Assembly (NCBI RefSeq): GCF_017654505.1
Contig: NC_054536.1
Coordinates: forward strand, 6,846,294 to 6,910,293
Length of the DNA: 64,000 bases
Source: Polyodon spathula
Taxonomy: Eukaryota; Chordata; Actinopteri; Acipenseriformes; Polyodontidae
Direction: 5' to 3'
Shown in pieces: positions 11,471-23,788 of the stretch. The notes under the pieces are model-generated. The model was not told where the DNA came from. It searched no databases and worked only from the letters and a program-made list of their open reading frames with translations. Made by a program: the position numbers and the translations under genes. How positions within the stretch are numbered: position 1 is the first letter of the stretch; each line of letters opens with the position of its first letter.

Positions 11471-13263
11471 TGGTGTGGGAGAGTTCGGCAATGTGAATAT
11501 CGCGAGATGAAAGCAAGAAATGTGTGTTGTGTTCGAACATTGGCATTAGATTGCATCAACCAGTCCTGTCTAATCTGCTTCATTCTGCCGAGGATGCTTA
11601 TAAAGTTGGTTATTTTTAAGGAATCCCCATTACTGAACTTTAACATCACAATTGCATTCAAGTGCAGTATGTGACCATGTAAACCCCTCCATACTTAAAA
11701 TAAATACATTAAAAAACACCTCAAAACATGCCAGAGATTAATTATGCTTTGAAAGTAAATTAGTAATATTTTAACTGTGCATGATCCAATGTGTTAGAAG
11801 AGGTGTACTGGAAAGATGATAACCCTCAATTCCATTTTCTTTGGATTTGAATATTTCCACTCAAATGTAACTCGAGATTATCCAGAAATGAGTTCCCAAT
11901 GGCAATAAGCTAAATGAGTTGAATTTGAAAACTGTGGGGTATCAAGTTTTCACAGGACACGGAAAGGTGATTGTCCAGAGAGAACAAACAAAAGCATTGC
12001 TCAAGGAACATGGGCTTACTTCTTAAAGACCACAAGGTGGTGCTGTGTCACCAAGCTAGTCATTTTATCCAACATTAAATGTCTGGCAGAGTATGGAAAC
12101 TCACACATCATCATCTTTTAATCCAGGAATGACGAAACAGTTTTGCAAGGAAAATTAACAACTGAATATATATCAAGAGTTACAATGACATTGTGATCCT
12201 ACCCCTACCCCAAAACAAAAGTCATGAACCTTTAAAAGACAGTTGTTTTTAACAACTAGTTAAGATATTTTTGTTCTCAATGAGAAAATGTATATTTTCG
12301 CCACATTAACTTGTGCAGTAAATGGCACATTATTTACTAGTTTCTTCCATCTTGACATGCAGATTTAGATGATTTATTTTTGTGCGTAACTTGTTACAAG
12401 ATATTTTAATAGTAGGTACAAGAAGGAAAACTGGTGTTCACGGAGAAGGTCACTGGACTCCAATTATTTTGCGTCTGCAAGCTCTTGGAAGGGTCTGCTA
12501 CAGTAGGGCTTAACAGCAGAAATAGAATCCCTAAAAATAAAGTGACTGGGCTGGCAGCTTAACTCTTCATCCTACTGACAAGCAAAGCATCAGCCATACC
12601 GACTCTGTATCACTACTGGATTCTCTTCAAAGACGCAACCAAAAGTAGCTGCTTGTTTTGACTTCCAGGGGAGTGACAATGACAGGTACAGTGCAGATGC
12701 AGTAATGAAGAAACGCACAGCACTGTCGATTACAATCACCATTTATTTTCTAATTTTGAAAAGAGCTTTGAAATAGATTTTAAAAAAGTAGAAAGTTACA
12801 ACGAGATGAAAAATGACAGGTTTGTTATTTAAACAGCTGTAGCAGCACGTGGGGAAGTATAACGCTATACTTTCTGGAACCCCTCTACTTACTCTTCAAG
12901 AACAATGTTATTAGTGTTGATACCAATGGACAGCCTACTGCCTGTTAAAAGGGTTGTGCTTAAAATGTGTGCGTGCACACAAAGAATTGTACACAAGTCT
13001 GAAATGTACTTTTGGGGAAAACAAAAGAAAACTCTGCTTTACTATTCTTGTATTGTATGGAGACACTGGCCTAATCAAAGTTATGAAGAGTGTACAGAGT
13101 GTATTATCTTGTTTTTATTTATTTAATGTAGTTAGTTTTAAAAGATGTTTCTTCTCCTGCACCTACACATGCACGGGATCATGTATTTTTGGCAAGGCAG
13201 CACTGTCCATTCAGAATGGTTAGTAAAAAGGCTCAATCTGGCATGCGCATGTCATCCAAGTAC
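11325..13263 (-). other. SVIL intron, no supported feature
   Basis: AT-rich intron with an A-rich tract at 11328-11362 and a poly-A/poly-G tract at about 11438-11470. No exon or intact mobile element was seen. Confidence 0.55.
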
Positions 13264-13359
13264 CTGATCCTTTGCACACTGGTGCTTACTACAGTGGGAC
13301 TAGGGATTCGCGCTACTGTTGTGTGGACAGTCACTGTTTGTGAGGCAGGGGCTGGTACG
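13264..13359 (-). CDS. SVIL: SVIL 96-nt exon with the ARIPSPTV motif
   Basis: This exon is embedded in longer open frames on the opposite strand and is easy to miss. The minus-strand acceptor is tgtgtgtag above 13359 and the donor is GTACTTGG below 13264. It completes a Thr codon from exon 14162-14301, reads VPAPASQTVTVHTTVARIPS then PTVVSTSVQRI, and leaves at phase 2. Human supervillin at the same place has EPIPAS..., MARLPSPTVARSSVQ. The phase matches both neighbours. The sequence is Pro/Thr/Val-rich and probably disordered. Confidence 0.92.
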
Positions 13360-14161
13360 CTACACACAGGATGGGAAAAAAAGGTCAGAAGAAAAGCATG
13401 TATAAAGAACTATGCTGCAAGTGTTACAACTAAAATTAAAAACCTTGAATGAAACAACTGAACAGTTACCTATGTAAGCAAATCATGCAATGTTGAATAC
13501 ACATTTAAATGAACCATTTTTCTACTCTTCAGATATTTTTTGTTTCTGGATCAGCATTAACACTTCACTTTATTAAATTGCTTTATAGTGCATTTATTCT
13601 TTAATGAAGCAGCAGGTCTCACATAAAGAGTGCCCATAATGGAAATATTACCAATAAAGACAATGTCATTTTAGTTGTAATTAGTTACAATAGTTACATA
13701 AAATAAAATCGTTAGGATCACAGAATAAATACTGTGTAAAACACTTGAACAGCAAAGTCCTTGCCAGCCTGCGTCCGGCCATAAGAAAAGCTGTTTATCT
13801 ACCCATTCGCACCCTTCTCTCTGAGGTGCTATTCTGTTCCCAGGAGCATCTGGATTCTGTTGAAATCCAGGGGAAAAAAAACTCCAGCCAGCTAGCATGA
13901 TTTATTAACTCTGAAAGCCCCTGAACACTTGCTTTTGATGTCACTGGGTGGCAACTTTGACAACCTATACAGTCAACATGCTAATGGAGGCAACTTCAGA
14001 CCTTTGAACTGGACCTAAGACGACCACAGCTGGCACCTTTCAATTTAAATACTGCGGTGCATCTTGTCATTAACATTGGTTGTTTTTACTAAGGAGGGAA
14101 TCTGTGTGTGTGTCTGTGAACTGCAGCACTCTGCTTCCAAGTGCATTTTACAGACACCTAC
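13360..14161 (-). other. SVIL intron, no feature seen
   Basis: Ordinary AT-rich intron. No splice-supported exon or repeat of note. Confidence 0.6.
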
Positions 14162-14301
14162 GTGGCAGCGATGACGACTTCTTCGGTGGTGACGGGCTGC
14201 GTGCGCGAGCGATCCTGCGTGCGTCTCAGGCGCCTTTCCACAGCAGCATTGCGAGAACGAGGCTTTGGCACGGGAGCAGAGTCAATGCTCTTTTCCAATT
14301 C
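14162..14301 (-). CDS. SVIL: SVIL exon with [14 protein letters not shown]
   Basis: A 140-nt exon with acceptor gttcttttcag above 14301 and donor GTAGGT below 14162. It enters at phase 0 and leaves at phase 2. It encodes [20 protein letters not shown], then [20 protein letters not shown] and EVVIAA. Human supervillin has EMEKSFD..., RSRNTAVEQRLRRLQDRS and [14 protein letters not shown]. The basic cluster RRLRRTQDR is conserved. The family is reported to have nuclear targeting signals in this half, but I cannot assign one with certainty here. Strong identification. Confidence 0.96.
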
Positions 14302-15114
14302 CTGAAAAGAACAAAGTAAAAATAAATTAAATAAATTAATTAATAAATAAATAAAAAATTCAATTCTGCGACATTTTCTGTGCTCATCATTACTATCATA
14401 TACTGTCCAAGTATGTTAGTTACATTCTCCTGCCATTGCCTGTAAATACATAATCAGAACTGTCACTAAATAAGTACATGGCTATAACCCACCACACATC
14501 AAAATATACAAGAGAGACATACTGAAAAACAGAAAGACTGAGTGCTGAGAGAGTGGCTGTTGGAAAAGCTTGGGATGACAAAACCCTACGACAAAATAGT
14601 TTTATTCTTTGGTCAAGGTTATAAGAAGGAAGGAAGGACGGAAGGAAGAAGGACCTCCAGTTGGATTGGTAGATAATATTTAGGCATCTGTAGATGGTGC
14701 TTGAGGCCACCTCGCAGAACCCATGCTATTGAGACGTTTAGGGCAAACTCAGAGGCCGTGGCAGTAACAGACCCTCCGAAGAAGAAAGAATAGTGAACAA
14801 TTTAAGGCCTAAAAGAGAGCAAATATATTTTTTCAAATACCGGTCTGTGTTCACTGGGCAGCCTTGTAGAGAAGTGGTTATGTATTATTATAGAGAAATA
14901 ATAAATTTGTTTTAATCTGGACCAAAAAGAACTATAAAGCTATGTCATATACTTTGGGAAAACAACTCTGCTGGAAAGTGAGTAAGGATCTTGGAATTTC
15001 AACACAGGGAGGGGATGAGTGGATTCGCTGCTGGCAAAGGCTGTTACTCTAAGCAATGCTCATAGGAGCTGTTGAACCAACGATCTCAACGGAGCAAAAA
15101 AACAAGCCGCTTAC
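14302..15114 (-). other. SVIL intron, no exon seen
   Basis: Contains an AAAT-type simple repeat at 14321-14357 and a short GGAA-type repeat at about 14625-14650. Nothing else recognisable. Confidence 0.55.
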
Positions 15115-15179
15115 CCTGAAAAGTGACCTCTTGGCAGCAACGCTCATCTTGGCTCTCTCATCAAGTTTCTCCTCGTCCG
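15115..15179 (-). CDS. SVIL: SVIL 65-nt exon, DEEKLDERAKMSVAAKRSLF
   Basis: A short exon with acceptor ctcttgcag above 15179 and donor GTAAGC below 15115. It enters at phase 1 and leaves at phase 0. It encodes DEEKLDERAKMSVAAKRSLF followed by Arg, nearly identical to human supervillin [21 protein letters not shown]. High charge and regular spacing suggest an alpha helix. Joined to 14162-14301 it continues ELEKS, as human does with EMEKS. Confidence 0.97.
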
Positions 15180-15355
15180 CTGCAAGAGAGGGAAAGAGCA
15201 AAACAATCAGAACTGGAGCACAGCTGTAGGAAACCCAGAGAAAAGCACAGCACAATAACAGGAATGCATATTAAAACATATCATCGTTTGGCTACATAGT
15301 GGATTAACTGGGGGTGAGTATACTTAATGCCTGGTACTTACTTATACTTTGATTA

Positions 15356-16292
15356 TACAGTCAGTCAAAATTTTGCATTACCCAATTGGAGATAATTTAT
15401 AATTTCTACAACTTTCCCAAACAAAGAATTTTAGGAAAAACTTGACTGCCAAAGAAAGTCAAAGTGAATTGGTTGCAAGAGGGACTGGGGTTTCCATTTC
15501 AATCACAGGCAGAGTGTTGCATGGTGAAGGTCTCAACGGTCGCACGCCAAGGAAAAAACAACTCTTAGGAAAATGTCACAATGTAGCTTAAAGTTTGCAA
15601 AACAGCCATTTGAATGATGGATATGAGTTCTGGTCAAAGGTTTTGTGGAGTGATGAAACAAAAATCAAGCTACTTGGTTACGCTGATAGTCGGTACATTT
15701 GGAGAAAGTCTGGTGAGGCGTACAAAGAAAAGAACACCACACCTACTGGCAAGCATGGAGGTGGTAATATCCTTCTATAGGGCTGATTTTCCTCTAATGA
15801 CACAGGATATTTAGTTCTAATACATCAAAATGCACGTTCCAAAGCACACATCAAAATCTACTTCGAAATGGTTGAAGAATAAAATCAAGTTACAGGAATG
15901 GCCTAGTCAAATTCCCAATCTAAATCTAATTGAGAATCTTTGATATAAGCTGAAAGTGGCTGTGGACAAGAGAAGTCCTCATAATTTGTAGAACTGGAAC
16001 AATTTTGAGTTGAAGAATGGTCAAAAATCACTAAAGAATTATGCCAAAAGCTCATTGACAAATATCCCAATCGTTTAAAAGAGGTTGCTAAAGGTCCACC
16101 AACTAGCTATTAATTTAATTTTCCTTGTCAGTGTATGAATACTTTTGAATTAGCATTTTTGAAGTTTAGCAAAAATAACTGCTGAAATAAATAAATTGTA
16201 GACATCCATTAATTGCAACTTTGTTTCATCCACAAAAACAAAACTCCTGCTACAAAAGACATTGCCTAAAACTTTTGACTACAACTGCATGT
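15356..16292 (+). mobile_element. Degenerate Tc1-like transposon
   Basis: A DNA transposon relic about 0.94 kb long. The left terminal repeat begins TACAGTCAGTCAAAATTTTG and the right end, read in reverse complement, begins TACATGCAGTTGTAGTCAAA, so the ends are imperfect inverted repeats flanked by TA as Tc1/mariner requires. Inside, on the plus strand at about 15595-15780, is the transposase DDE core ([18 protein letters not shown], then YIWRKSGEAY and TPTGKHGGGNILL). Later, near 15900-15945, the final catalytic region ([14 protein letters not shown]) is recognisable in another frame. The N-terminal DNA-binding part is mostly unreadable and frames shift, so it is dead. It sits in the intron between exons 15115-15179 and 16772-16800. 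Confidence 0.88.
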
Positions 16293-16771
16293 ATTTTGTG
16301 TGCTCTTTCAATATTGATATGAAGTGTGCTGGAGGCACAGCAAGAAAGGAAGTAGGAAAGAAGGTGGTGGGAAAGTGCAAGAGCCCCCCTCTATTCCAAC
16401 AGAAAACAAACAAATAATAACAACCCAACAAAAACCCTCATGACTGCACTGAACACCGACAACGGAAGAACTCTGCAAATGTGAGGACTACAGAGGTTTT
16501 CCAGAACAGAAACGACATTATATACTGTAGAAGTGTATAATGTATATAACACCTGGGCTTGTTAAGATGTGCAGAGTGAGCTCTGTAAAAGGTTTTACAC
16601 TATAAGGTTTAGTTAAAATCATAAATACAAATATGTATGATAAATATTTAAAAAAGAAAAATGCCCCTGATCTTTACTGTGATGTGTGATTTGTACTTCC
16701 CTCAGTAATGCAAGCGATTAGCAAGTCATACTTTTCATCTGTAAAAGTTTGTAGAAAAAAAAACAACATAC
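16293..16771 (-). other. SVIL intron, no feature seen
   Basis: Between the Tc1 relic and the microexon. AT-rich with nothing recognisable. Confidence 0.6.
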
Positions 16772-16800
16772 CTTCATTATTTTCAGGACTCAGATGTGAC
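16772..16800 (-). CDS. SVIL: SVIL 29-nt microexon (SHLSPENNE)
   Basis: The minus strand has acceptor cttgcttgcag above 16800 and donor GTATGTTG below 16772, enclosing 29 nt. Spliced between 17395-17565 (ending Asp-Arg partial) and 15115-15179 it reads ESDR-SHLSPENNEA-DEEKLDERAK in consistent phase (in at phase 2, out at phase 1). Human supervillin has [25 protein letters not shown], so a short linker of about this size is expected. Microexons of this size are missed by open-frame searches. Confidence 0.9.
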
Positions 16801-17394
16801 CTGCAAGCAAGAAGAACACCAATTCAGAATCACAGGATTCAACTTTTTATTGGAGGAAGAAAAAGCAGCAGCAAATGTGTAACAGATTATGGTGTTCCCT
16901 AAAAGGGAGAATTGCTGTAATTTAACAGAGCTGAAATGCAGTAGATTCCTCATGAGTGAAAATGTGATGGATGACTAGGGAACGAGTTGGAACCAGCACC
17001 CCGAATAATTTGCTAACCCTATTAGAACTAATACTGCTTCCAAACAGGGGAAGGACGAGCACTTCAAGAGTAAACAATGAGCGATTCAGAAAGTGCTGTC
17101 ACATGGGTCAGTTATACAGTGAGTTTACAGTCTCTCGTTAGTCCCTCACAACCCCCTGATTTTCTTAGAAAGGAATTCAAACAATACATATATTCATAAT
17201 ACAATTTGATAAAAAAAAAAAAAAAAAAGATTGGTTATTTAAGAAAAAGAATGAAAAAATTCACCACACAAAATACATATTATGTATGAGGCCAAGGATT
17301 GTGTTACTCTGTTGTGTTTTCATACAGTACAAAGTATGAGTATCTTAGTTTAGATGAGATTTCACTTTTTTCGCATTATCTGTCATCAGCCTAC

Positions 17395-17565
17395 CTATCT
17401 GATTCCAGTCGCTCTGATGAAGTGATAGGCTGAGTCCTAAACCTTTCAGAGGTCTTTCTATTTTCCCCAGGAGAAATATAGCGCCTTGGCCTCCGAGCTC
17501 CCCTTTCTCGCTCAGTTTTGGAAGCCGAATCAAGACCTGTTGTTGTCAGCTCTACCTCAGCTTCC
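17395..17565 (-). CDS. SVIL: SVIL exon with [20 protein letters not shown]
   Basis: A 171-nt exon with acceptor gcacttaaag above 17565 and donor GTAGGC below 17395. It enters and leaves at phase 2. It encodes [20 protein letters not shown], then [20 protein letters not shown] and [17 protein letters not shown]. Human supervillin has KSRVERSAEG..., [32 protein letters not shown] nearer AG at 17561-17562 gives the wrong phase; the chosen acceptor fits both exon 18033-18947 and a direct join from exon 30719-31418. The basic stretch RRPRRY is a candidate nuclear-targeting or phosphoinositide-binding patch (inference). Confidence 0.94.
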
Positions 17566-18032
17566 CTTTAAGTGCATGAAAACAAAATGGCATGGAGAAG
17601 AGAGACAAGAGACAGGAGAAGAGAGAAAGGGGAGGCAGTGAAAAAGCAAAACTGCATGAAGAAGCATACACCCACCCCACCCCTGTTTTTTTTCCTTTAG
17701 TTTTTTAAATTCGCACAACACAGGTTAAAAACAATATAATCACACCACAGCCAACACCATGCATGGATGTATTACACATTCCAACTGCAGGTCACCACTA
17801 GAACAGACACAAAGCAAAACACGGCAGGATTAGACCCCATATCCACCCCCACCCAGCTCCCAACAACTGCACACAGTGAGCAAAGCTTGAAGGTGTCATA
17901 TTTTGGTCAAGGCAGCACACAACTCGGATGTTTTAACGTTGTTTAATTTGATGAAAGGCCGATTAAGTCCGTGCAAGTAAAATCGCAGAGATTTAAAGAA
18001 AAAAAAAGTGAGCATTCCAATATACCACCTAC
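17566..18032 (-). other. SVIL intron, no feature seen
   Basis: A purine-rich stretch at 17590-17640 and otherwise ordinary intron. No exon is needed here because the flanking exons join in phase. Confidence 0.6.
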
Positions 18033-18947
18033 AGTTCTTGTTTCTTGCAGGAAGCAGCTGTTTCCAGGTAGGAGTGTATGAGCTGGGAGACTGACACCCG
18101 TGTGTCTACTGAGCAGAGTTCTCCGTTTTGCACGCGACTGGCTTCAGGACTGTGGAACGTCTCTCTCTTTGGGGCCAGTTCTAGATTTCTGAAGACCGAC
18201 ACCTTCTGCGCCACTCCAAAATCTGACATGGAGCGCGTCAGCATTTTGTGCTTCGTTGTCGAGGCATCTTGGCCCGGACCCTTTTGCTTTGCCGGAGCCA
18301 GCGCTGATCCCCTCTGAAAGTACAGGATGGCCTCGCTTCTTTCCATGCTGTCCTTCGTTTGGGTCTGCTGCTTTGAGGTTTCCACCACTCTGGGAAGATC
18401 TTCAAAGGTCAGGCTTGGTCTGTGTCCAACGGGTGAAGCAACACTGGGCTGCTCCTCTTCCAGGACCCTGCAGGGGTCGTCCTGATTCTTCTCTCTCTTG
18501 AGGATTTCGGAAGGCAGGACTGCTTTCCTGCTCTTGAGGAGGCACTCTGTTCGGACAGGGTGCTTTTCCTCCAGCAGGTTTCCAAAGCTTTGATCTCCCT
18601 CAGACCATTTCTCGCTCTCGTCTGCGCTCAAACCCCGGACTTTTGCTCCAGAGCTGGAGGCAACTGGCATCTGAAGATTGCTTTGGGAGCAACTGTCCCT
18701 CTTTTCTCCCACTGTCACAGACCTGGCACTCTGAACTGGGCCAGCAGGCTGGACAAAGCCATACACGGGTTTCCGCACTACACCCATGTGGACAGCAGTG
18801 ACCCTATCAAAGGCAGAAGTTTCCGACTGAAAAGGCATATCATGAGGTGGCACCCTCGGATGTCTCCTGGAAACTGTAGTTTCTGTGACAAGTTCGGGGC
18901 TTCCTCGAATGCCTTCCGCTTTCACCATCCTCTCTCTAACTTTAATT
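18033..18947 (-). CDS. SVIL: SVIL 915-nt archvillin-type exon
   Basis: Acceptor cccctaag above 18947 and donor GTAGGT below 18033; in and out at phase 2. It opens IKVRERMVK and continues SPELVTETTVSRRH, FQSETSAFDRV, VYGFVQPAG, near the middle SMERSEAILYFQRGSA, then MLTRSMSDFG, and ends VDTRVSVSQLIHSYLETAA before CKKQEL. These match human archvillin blocks in order (VKVREKLVKEE, FQSEHSAFDRV, IRGYVQPAD, SEMVLYIQSE, VRTRSLSDFT, LDTKVSVAQLRSAFLESA). In human this segment belongs to the longer muscle isoform and is omitted from the shorter non-muscle one. The equal phases at both ends allow the same skipping here. Regions between the blocks are diverged and disordered. Antisense open frames over it are shadows. 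Confidence 0.96.
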
Positions 18948-19009
18948 CTTAGGGGAAGAAAAGGATCAAACTTAATACCAGCTTGCTAGATCTATACCAT
19001 GGGGTAACT

Positions 19010-19050
<41 letters not shown>

Positions 19051-21716
19051 TTAGATTTGAAAAAATTCCATTAAATGGATTTTCAAGATTATCCCAATGC
19101 ATACTTTCAGTCAAACATATTGTGAAGAGTTACACTTCCTAAATTAAATCAATCTAAATCAATAAAAACAAATAAGCAAACAGAAATACCCCAAAACATT
19201 ACAGCAGATGATCCTTGCAGGAGACAGGTAAGCTCCAAATGACAAAATAGCAAATATTTGAATCTAGATGCCTACTGTATATAGATGACTGCTAATTGAT
19301 TGTGTGTAGGAATTCTTGAAATCATATTGCTCGACACTGTTAGAATTATTACACAAATGTAGAATTACACTTTACCTAGCAACTAGATTCAATTATAGAA
19401 ACTACATAAATACATATACAGTACATGACAAAATTATGAAAACAAATGATTTTACAGAATCACTGGGGTGTGGATTGCTCATTTGTCCTCAAATTAGACC
19501 CTTTACTTACCAAATATCTCGTTATTCCTGAAAAGATCATATTTTCCACTATGCAACAAAGTGTAATGAGCAAGACATCTCTCAAGTAGAATGGTACTGC
19601 AAAATGCTCTGCTTTTTCTAGGAAAACAGAAAAACTGGGGATGGTGAGTCTGTTGCCTGATAACTTCACTCAGATTATTGGCTCACTAACTATCTTGCAT
19701 TATTTAGTGAGCTAAGGATTATAATGAACAACCTGTCTCAAGTTCAGGGATTCTCCAAATATGATCAGTTTATTACTAATGCTGAATGACTGAGTCGATC
19801 TTTGGTTGTCTATTATAACCAAAGAAAATGTTTTTCTGAGTGGTATCTGCCGAGACAAGTACACTATTCAACACAGGCAGTCCTTAGCTAGAAATGTATT
19901 TGGTGGGTAACATGAAGAGAAAATGTAATTCCATGGCAATTTGTGGATCACATCTGAAGTACCACTGCACTTGAGGGACAATCATGTATTCAGGGATACC
20001 AAGATATTTAGTGAGAAAGTTATCCAGCAACAAACTTTCCTAGAAAAAAGCAGAACATTTCAGGGTACCAGTCTACTTGTGAGAGATAATGCTCATTAAA
20101 ATATTTTGCATACTTTAAAAAAGAGGAGACAATTATCTAATTCACAGATACCAGCGTATTTAGTAAGTGAGGGATCTGCGTGAAGTAAAATGGGCAATAA
20201 AACTCCCCACCCCTTCACTTTCTGCAAATCATTTGTTGTTTTCATAGTTTGTCTTGGTACTGTATACACCTGTACAAATACATTCAAAAGGGATTTTTCA
20301 TGGAACCATGTAAAAGAGTAATAAATCACCTCTAGGTAACCCTACACTACAAAAAGAGAAAGGCAACACTTCATGATTTTGAAACATGTTGGCAACATCC
20401 ACATCTTCCTCCTCCAGATCAAGAATCCTACCACTTGAGGCTGTTTAGTAAAAATCAAGAGCAGTAAATATTTAAACAAACAAAAAAACACAAATTGAAT
20501 GGGAACGGTCTGGAAATCTTACCCATAAACCTGTACTGTACCTTACACCACAAAAAAAAAAAAACACAACACACACACCACAAATGCAATGCAAAAAATC
20601 ATCCGTGACAAGCAGATCCTCTATATGAAAAACAGCCAGGGATTATGGAATTTGGCATGCCATAACTGGCTACTTTCCAACTGGTCTGTATTCCTTGATA
20701 ATTCCCTCTGCACAAGTTTTAATGGATAATTATAATTTGACTGAAATAAGGCTGATTTGTATTGTACTGTCGCAGAGGTTTGTCAGTCTGTCTGTCACAC
20801 GAACAGATTTCATTAGAAGCACTACAGTAAACAATTCTGCCACCCCCCCTCTTCATCTGTCCATGGTACTCAATAAACCTAACCTGGCAGTCATGTCTTC
20901 AATTTGCTTGAGCCAAGCTACAACTCCTGTGTCAACAACTCTTTCAGCCACGGAGTCTGCAAATATTAGTGTTCATGCTCCGAACTGATTTGTCTTTTAG
21001 TGGAATGCCCTTTCAAAAAGTTACTAAAAAAACAATTCTGCATCTGACCGTTCACAAGCAGCCCTGCTCATCACTTTCACCCTTGATTCAGTTTGCCTTT
21101 ACTATCCACAAGTTCAAGGCAAACTCCTGAAATCCCAATTGTACAAGCATCAGATATTAAGAGATCAACTTCAGGACAAAGCGAGAGGGAGAGGACAAGC
21201 ACTCAGCCTCCTGTCTTACGATCCTAGCACCCTCTTAGTAATATGGCTTTAACATAGTTTTATCCTTTCTTACTGCTCAAGCATCCAGAACAAAAACCTT
21301 GAGCCCTTTTTCAGAAAGAAAAAGTATGGCAGTCTGTTTGGATATGCACTTGCTCATAAAAACATACCGATCAAAAGTAACTGGTATGTCACAGCTGAGC
21401 AAAAGGCAAGCATCCAATCAGAATTACACAGTTACAGATGGCCCAGTTTCCCTTGTGGGTAGGGAGTGGAGTTGAGCTCAAAACAAAAAACATGGAAACT
21501 TCTAAGACAACTTGGAGCTCAAATCCAGTGAATCTTCAATAACTATAAAGTCTTTCAGATGTGTGACACAGACACTTTCTATACTGCCTCAAGTTAAACA
21601 ACTCTAAAATGAAGACACAGTGATGAGGTCTAGGTGCAGAGTCAAAGCAGTCTCATTACGACTGTTAGTAAGAGACTGGGTTCAGTGTTTTCAGACCCCA
21701 GCACCTTTACCGTACT
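18948..21716 (-). other. SVIL intron, no supported feature
   Basis: Contains a poly-A run at about 19015-19047 and otherwise AT-rich sequence. No exon with conserved frame was found. Confidence 0.5.
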
Positions 21717-22063
21717 TACAGCTATGGCCAAGTTTTGCATCACCAATACATTTTATGATTGAGACCATTCATAAAAAAAACACAAAACTGTAAGAACTGT
21801 AAATATTTTATTAAATATCATGTAATCAAAAAAACTACAAAATGATATCACAAACGTCTACCAGAAGCCTTGATAGTAGTACAGTATTTCAAGTTAGATT
21901 TCAAAATGTCACTTTAAATTTGTCAGTTTTTCATTATGTATACGGAGAACTACAAAACGGTATGTAATTCAATATGTAAATTATTTAGCAGGTTTAATTC
22001 GACTATATGAAGCAGAATTAGTTCATTCTATAGGGTGAGGCAGAACCTTTGGCCATAGCTGTA
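21717..22063. mobile_element. Non-autonomous Tc1/mariner-like MITE
   Basis: A 347-bp element whose ends are imperfect inverted repeats: left TACAGCTATGGCCAAGTTTT and right, in reverse complement, TACAGCTATGGCCAAAGGTT. Both ends carry TA, the Tc1/mariner target. There is no coding capacity in the AT-rich interior, so it would have depended on a transposase made elsewhere. Confidence 0.85.
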
Positions 22064-23261
22064 TAAACTATACGTACAGGACCTGCTTAAGTTTCTAAAT
22101 ACACACAGTGTGCATTTACAAATAGGATTAGGAGACGATTACAGCCAACGCTTAAAATACAGCTTTGCAAAGTGGTACAACAAAATGGTGTGTGCAGTTT
22201 GTTAAAATAAACAATGCATACACCAAGACACTGAGGGTGATTAGCAGACACACACAGCTGCCTGGAGCACCAGCCTGCGCGGTCTTTCAAGTTCATCTAC
22301 CCAGGACCTCTACAAGGACTTTTACCAGGAATATGTTTGTGGTGGTATCAGTTATAGAAAGACAGGATGCCGACTCATGTTTGACTAACGCACTCACCCA
22401 CACCTAGACACACAAAAGAAATAATGAAACATTGCAGTTGCATTTTGCTGAATTAAATTCATACAATTATACTTTTTGCAGAATTGCAAGGAAAACAGAA
22501 AAATGTAAAAGAGAACTAACAATTTGGTGGGGGGAAAAAAAAGCATTTAAAAAAGGCAAACCAAAAATTTTAAAAAATTTTAAAAAATTATTAATTAAAT
22601 ACAGGTACAAATTATTTGAGGGGAAGAGCACAAACATTTTAAATGTGGTCTGGTTTCAAATTAGTATCATTAACAAAATGTTAAAAAGGGGAAACTTCTT
22701 TAAAATTGTGCATGTGTACCCTATCCAGGGAACCAAACAGTGAGCAGCACACAATCAAACTGAAGAGCACAACCGGGTCTAAAATTCAAAACTCAACCAG
22801 GGGCAGATAAAGCAGCTTTAACGGTTGAAAAAAGCAACAGGAATTCTCAAACCTACCCCCCCCCCCTTCTTTTTATATATAAAACAAAAACGTAAATAGT
22901 GAACATATTTTTGCGTACGTAGGTCACATCACCTACCGTGCTTTCGCTTTATTTTTTGTGTAAATTAAAGTTTAAGTTGGAAACAGTTATTATCCTGTGG
23001 AGGTGTCAGCTGTAGTGGGTAACTATATATGACAACAGCAGCCTTCTTTCAATATACTACAGCTGTAACACATGTAATGCAACAATTACATCTGTAGCAC
23101 TCAGGCTTGACATTTTGCATTCAAAGGATTAGCTAGCGTAGGTTGTGCTATGCAGCTTTTTTTTATGTCGTTCTGGTTTGGTACGACTTGTACCGGACCT
23201 TTAACTTTTGTTAAATGGGGGCGCTACACTACTTTCTATCATCATTTCAATGAATTTTATG
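22064..23261 (-). other. SVIL intron, no supported feature
   Basis: AT-rich intron with a poly-C run at about 22857-22866. The plus-strand open frame at 22432-22743 is low-complexity Lys/Asn-rich and shows no family resemblance. Confidence 0.5.
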
Positions 23262-23690
23262 AGTCACTAGCTGAAGTACCCAGCGTTGCCCTGGGAAATT
23301 AAATATTTCATGCATGACAAATTGGGGAACGGTAGCCTTATGGGTTGCTATAAGTTACTGATCTTGGGTGTCGCACAATGCGCTCGGACCCCTTTCCCTT
23401 TTTTTAACTTTTTTTTTGGTTTTTGCCATTTTTGTTATTTTTTAAAATGTTTGTTCTTTTTATTTATTTTTTTAGTTTTGTGGGTTTCTTTAATTTGAGA
23501 TACATGGCTACTGCAGTGATCCAGCAATGGGGTTACTAAATAAAGTACGTCAGGGGTCAAAATTGTGGATCCAAACACAGCCCTAGACCTTCCCCTGGAT
23601 GAAAGAGGAGGCCATGCAAAGTTTGGTTGCACTGGCTCCAGTGGGGTCCGAATGCATAAAGGAACAGACAGACAGACAGACATTATATTA
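23262..23690 (+). mobile_element. Interspersed retroposon fragment ending in a CAGA repeat
   Basis: The stretch starts near ACTAGCTGAAGTACCCAGCG followed by TTGCCCTGGG and ends in a short (CAGA)n tail at about 23665-23683. That combination resembles the 3' tails of non-LTR retroelements or their derived repeats that I remember from several animal genomes, but I cannot name the family. There is no open frame of note. Confidence 0.45.
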
Positions 23691-23788
23691 AGAATGTGTT
23701 GAGGTTATTATAAAACTGATGAAATTGAGTTAGAATGAGTCATGTTAGGGACAGTCTAAGAATTGGACAAGTCCACACCCAGCAATAC

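Noticed and set aside
17395..17562. Nearer acceptor (AG at 17561-17562) for exon 17395-17565
   Set aside because: It enters at phase 1, which conflicts with the phase 2 ends of both possible upstream exons; the AG at 17566-17567 fits.
18078..18952. Plus-strand open frames over exon 18033-18947
   Set aside because: Antisense shadows of the archvillin-type exon.
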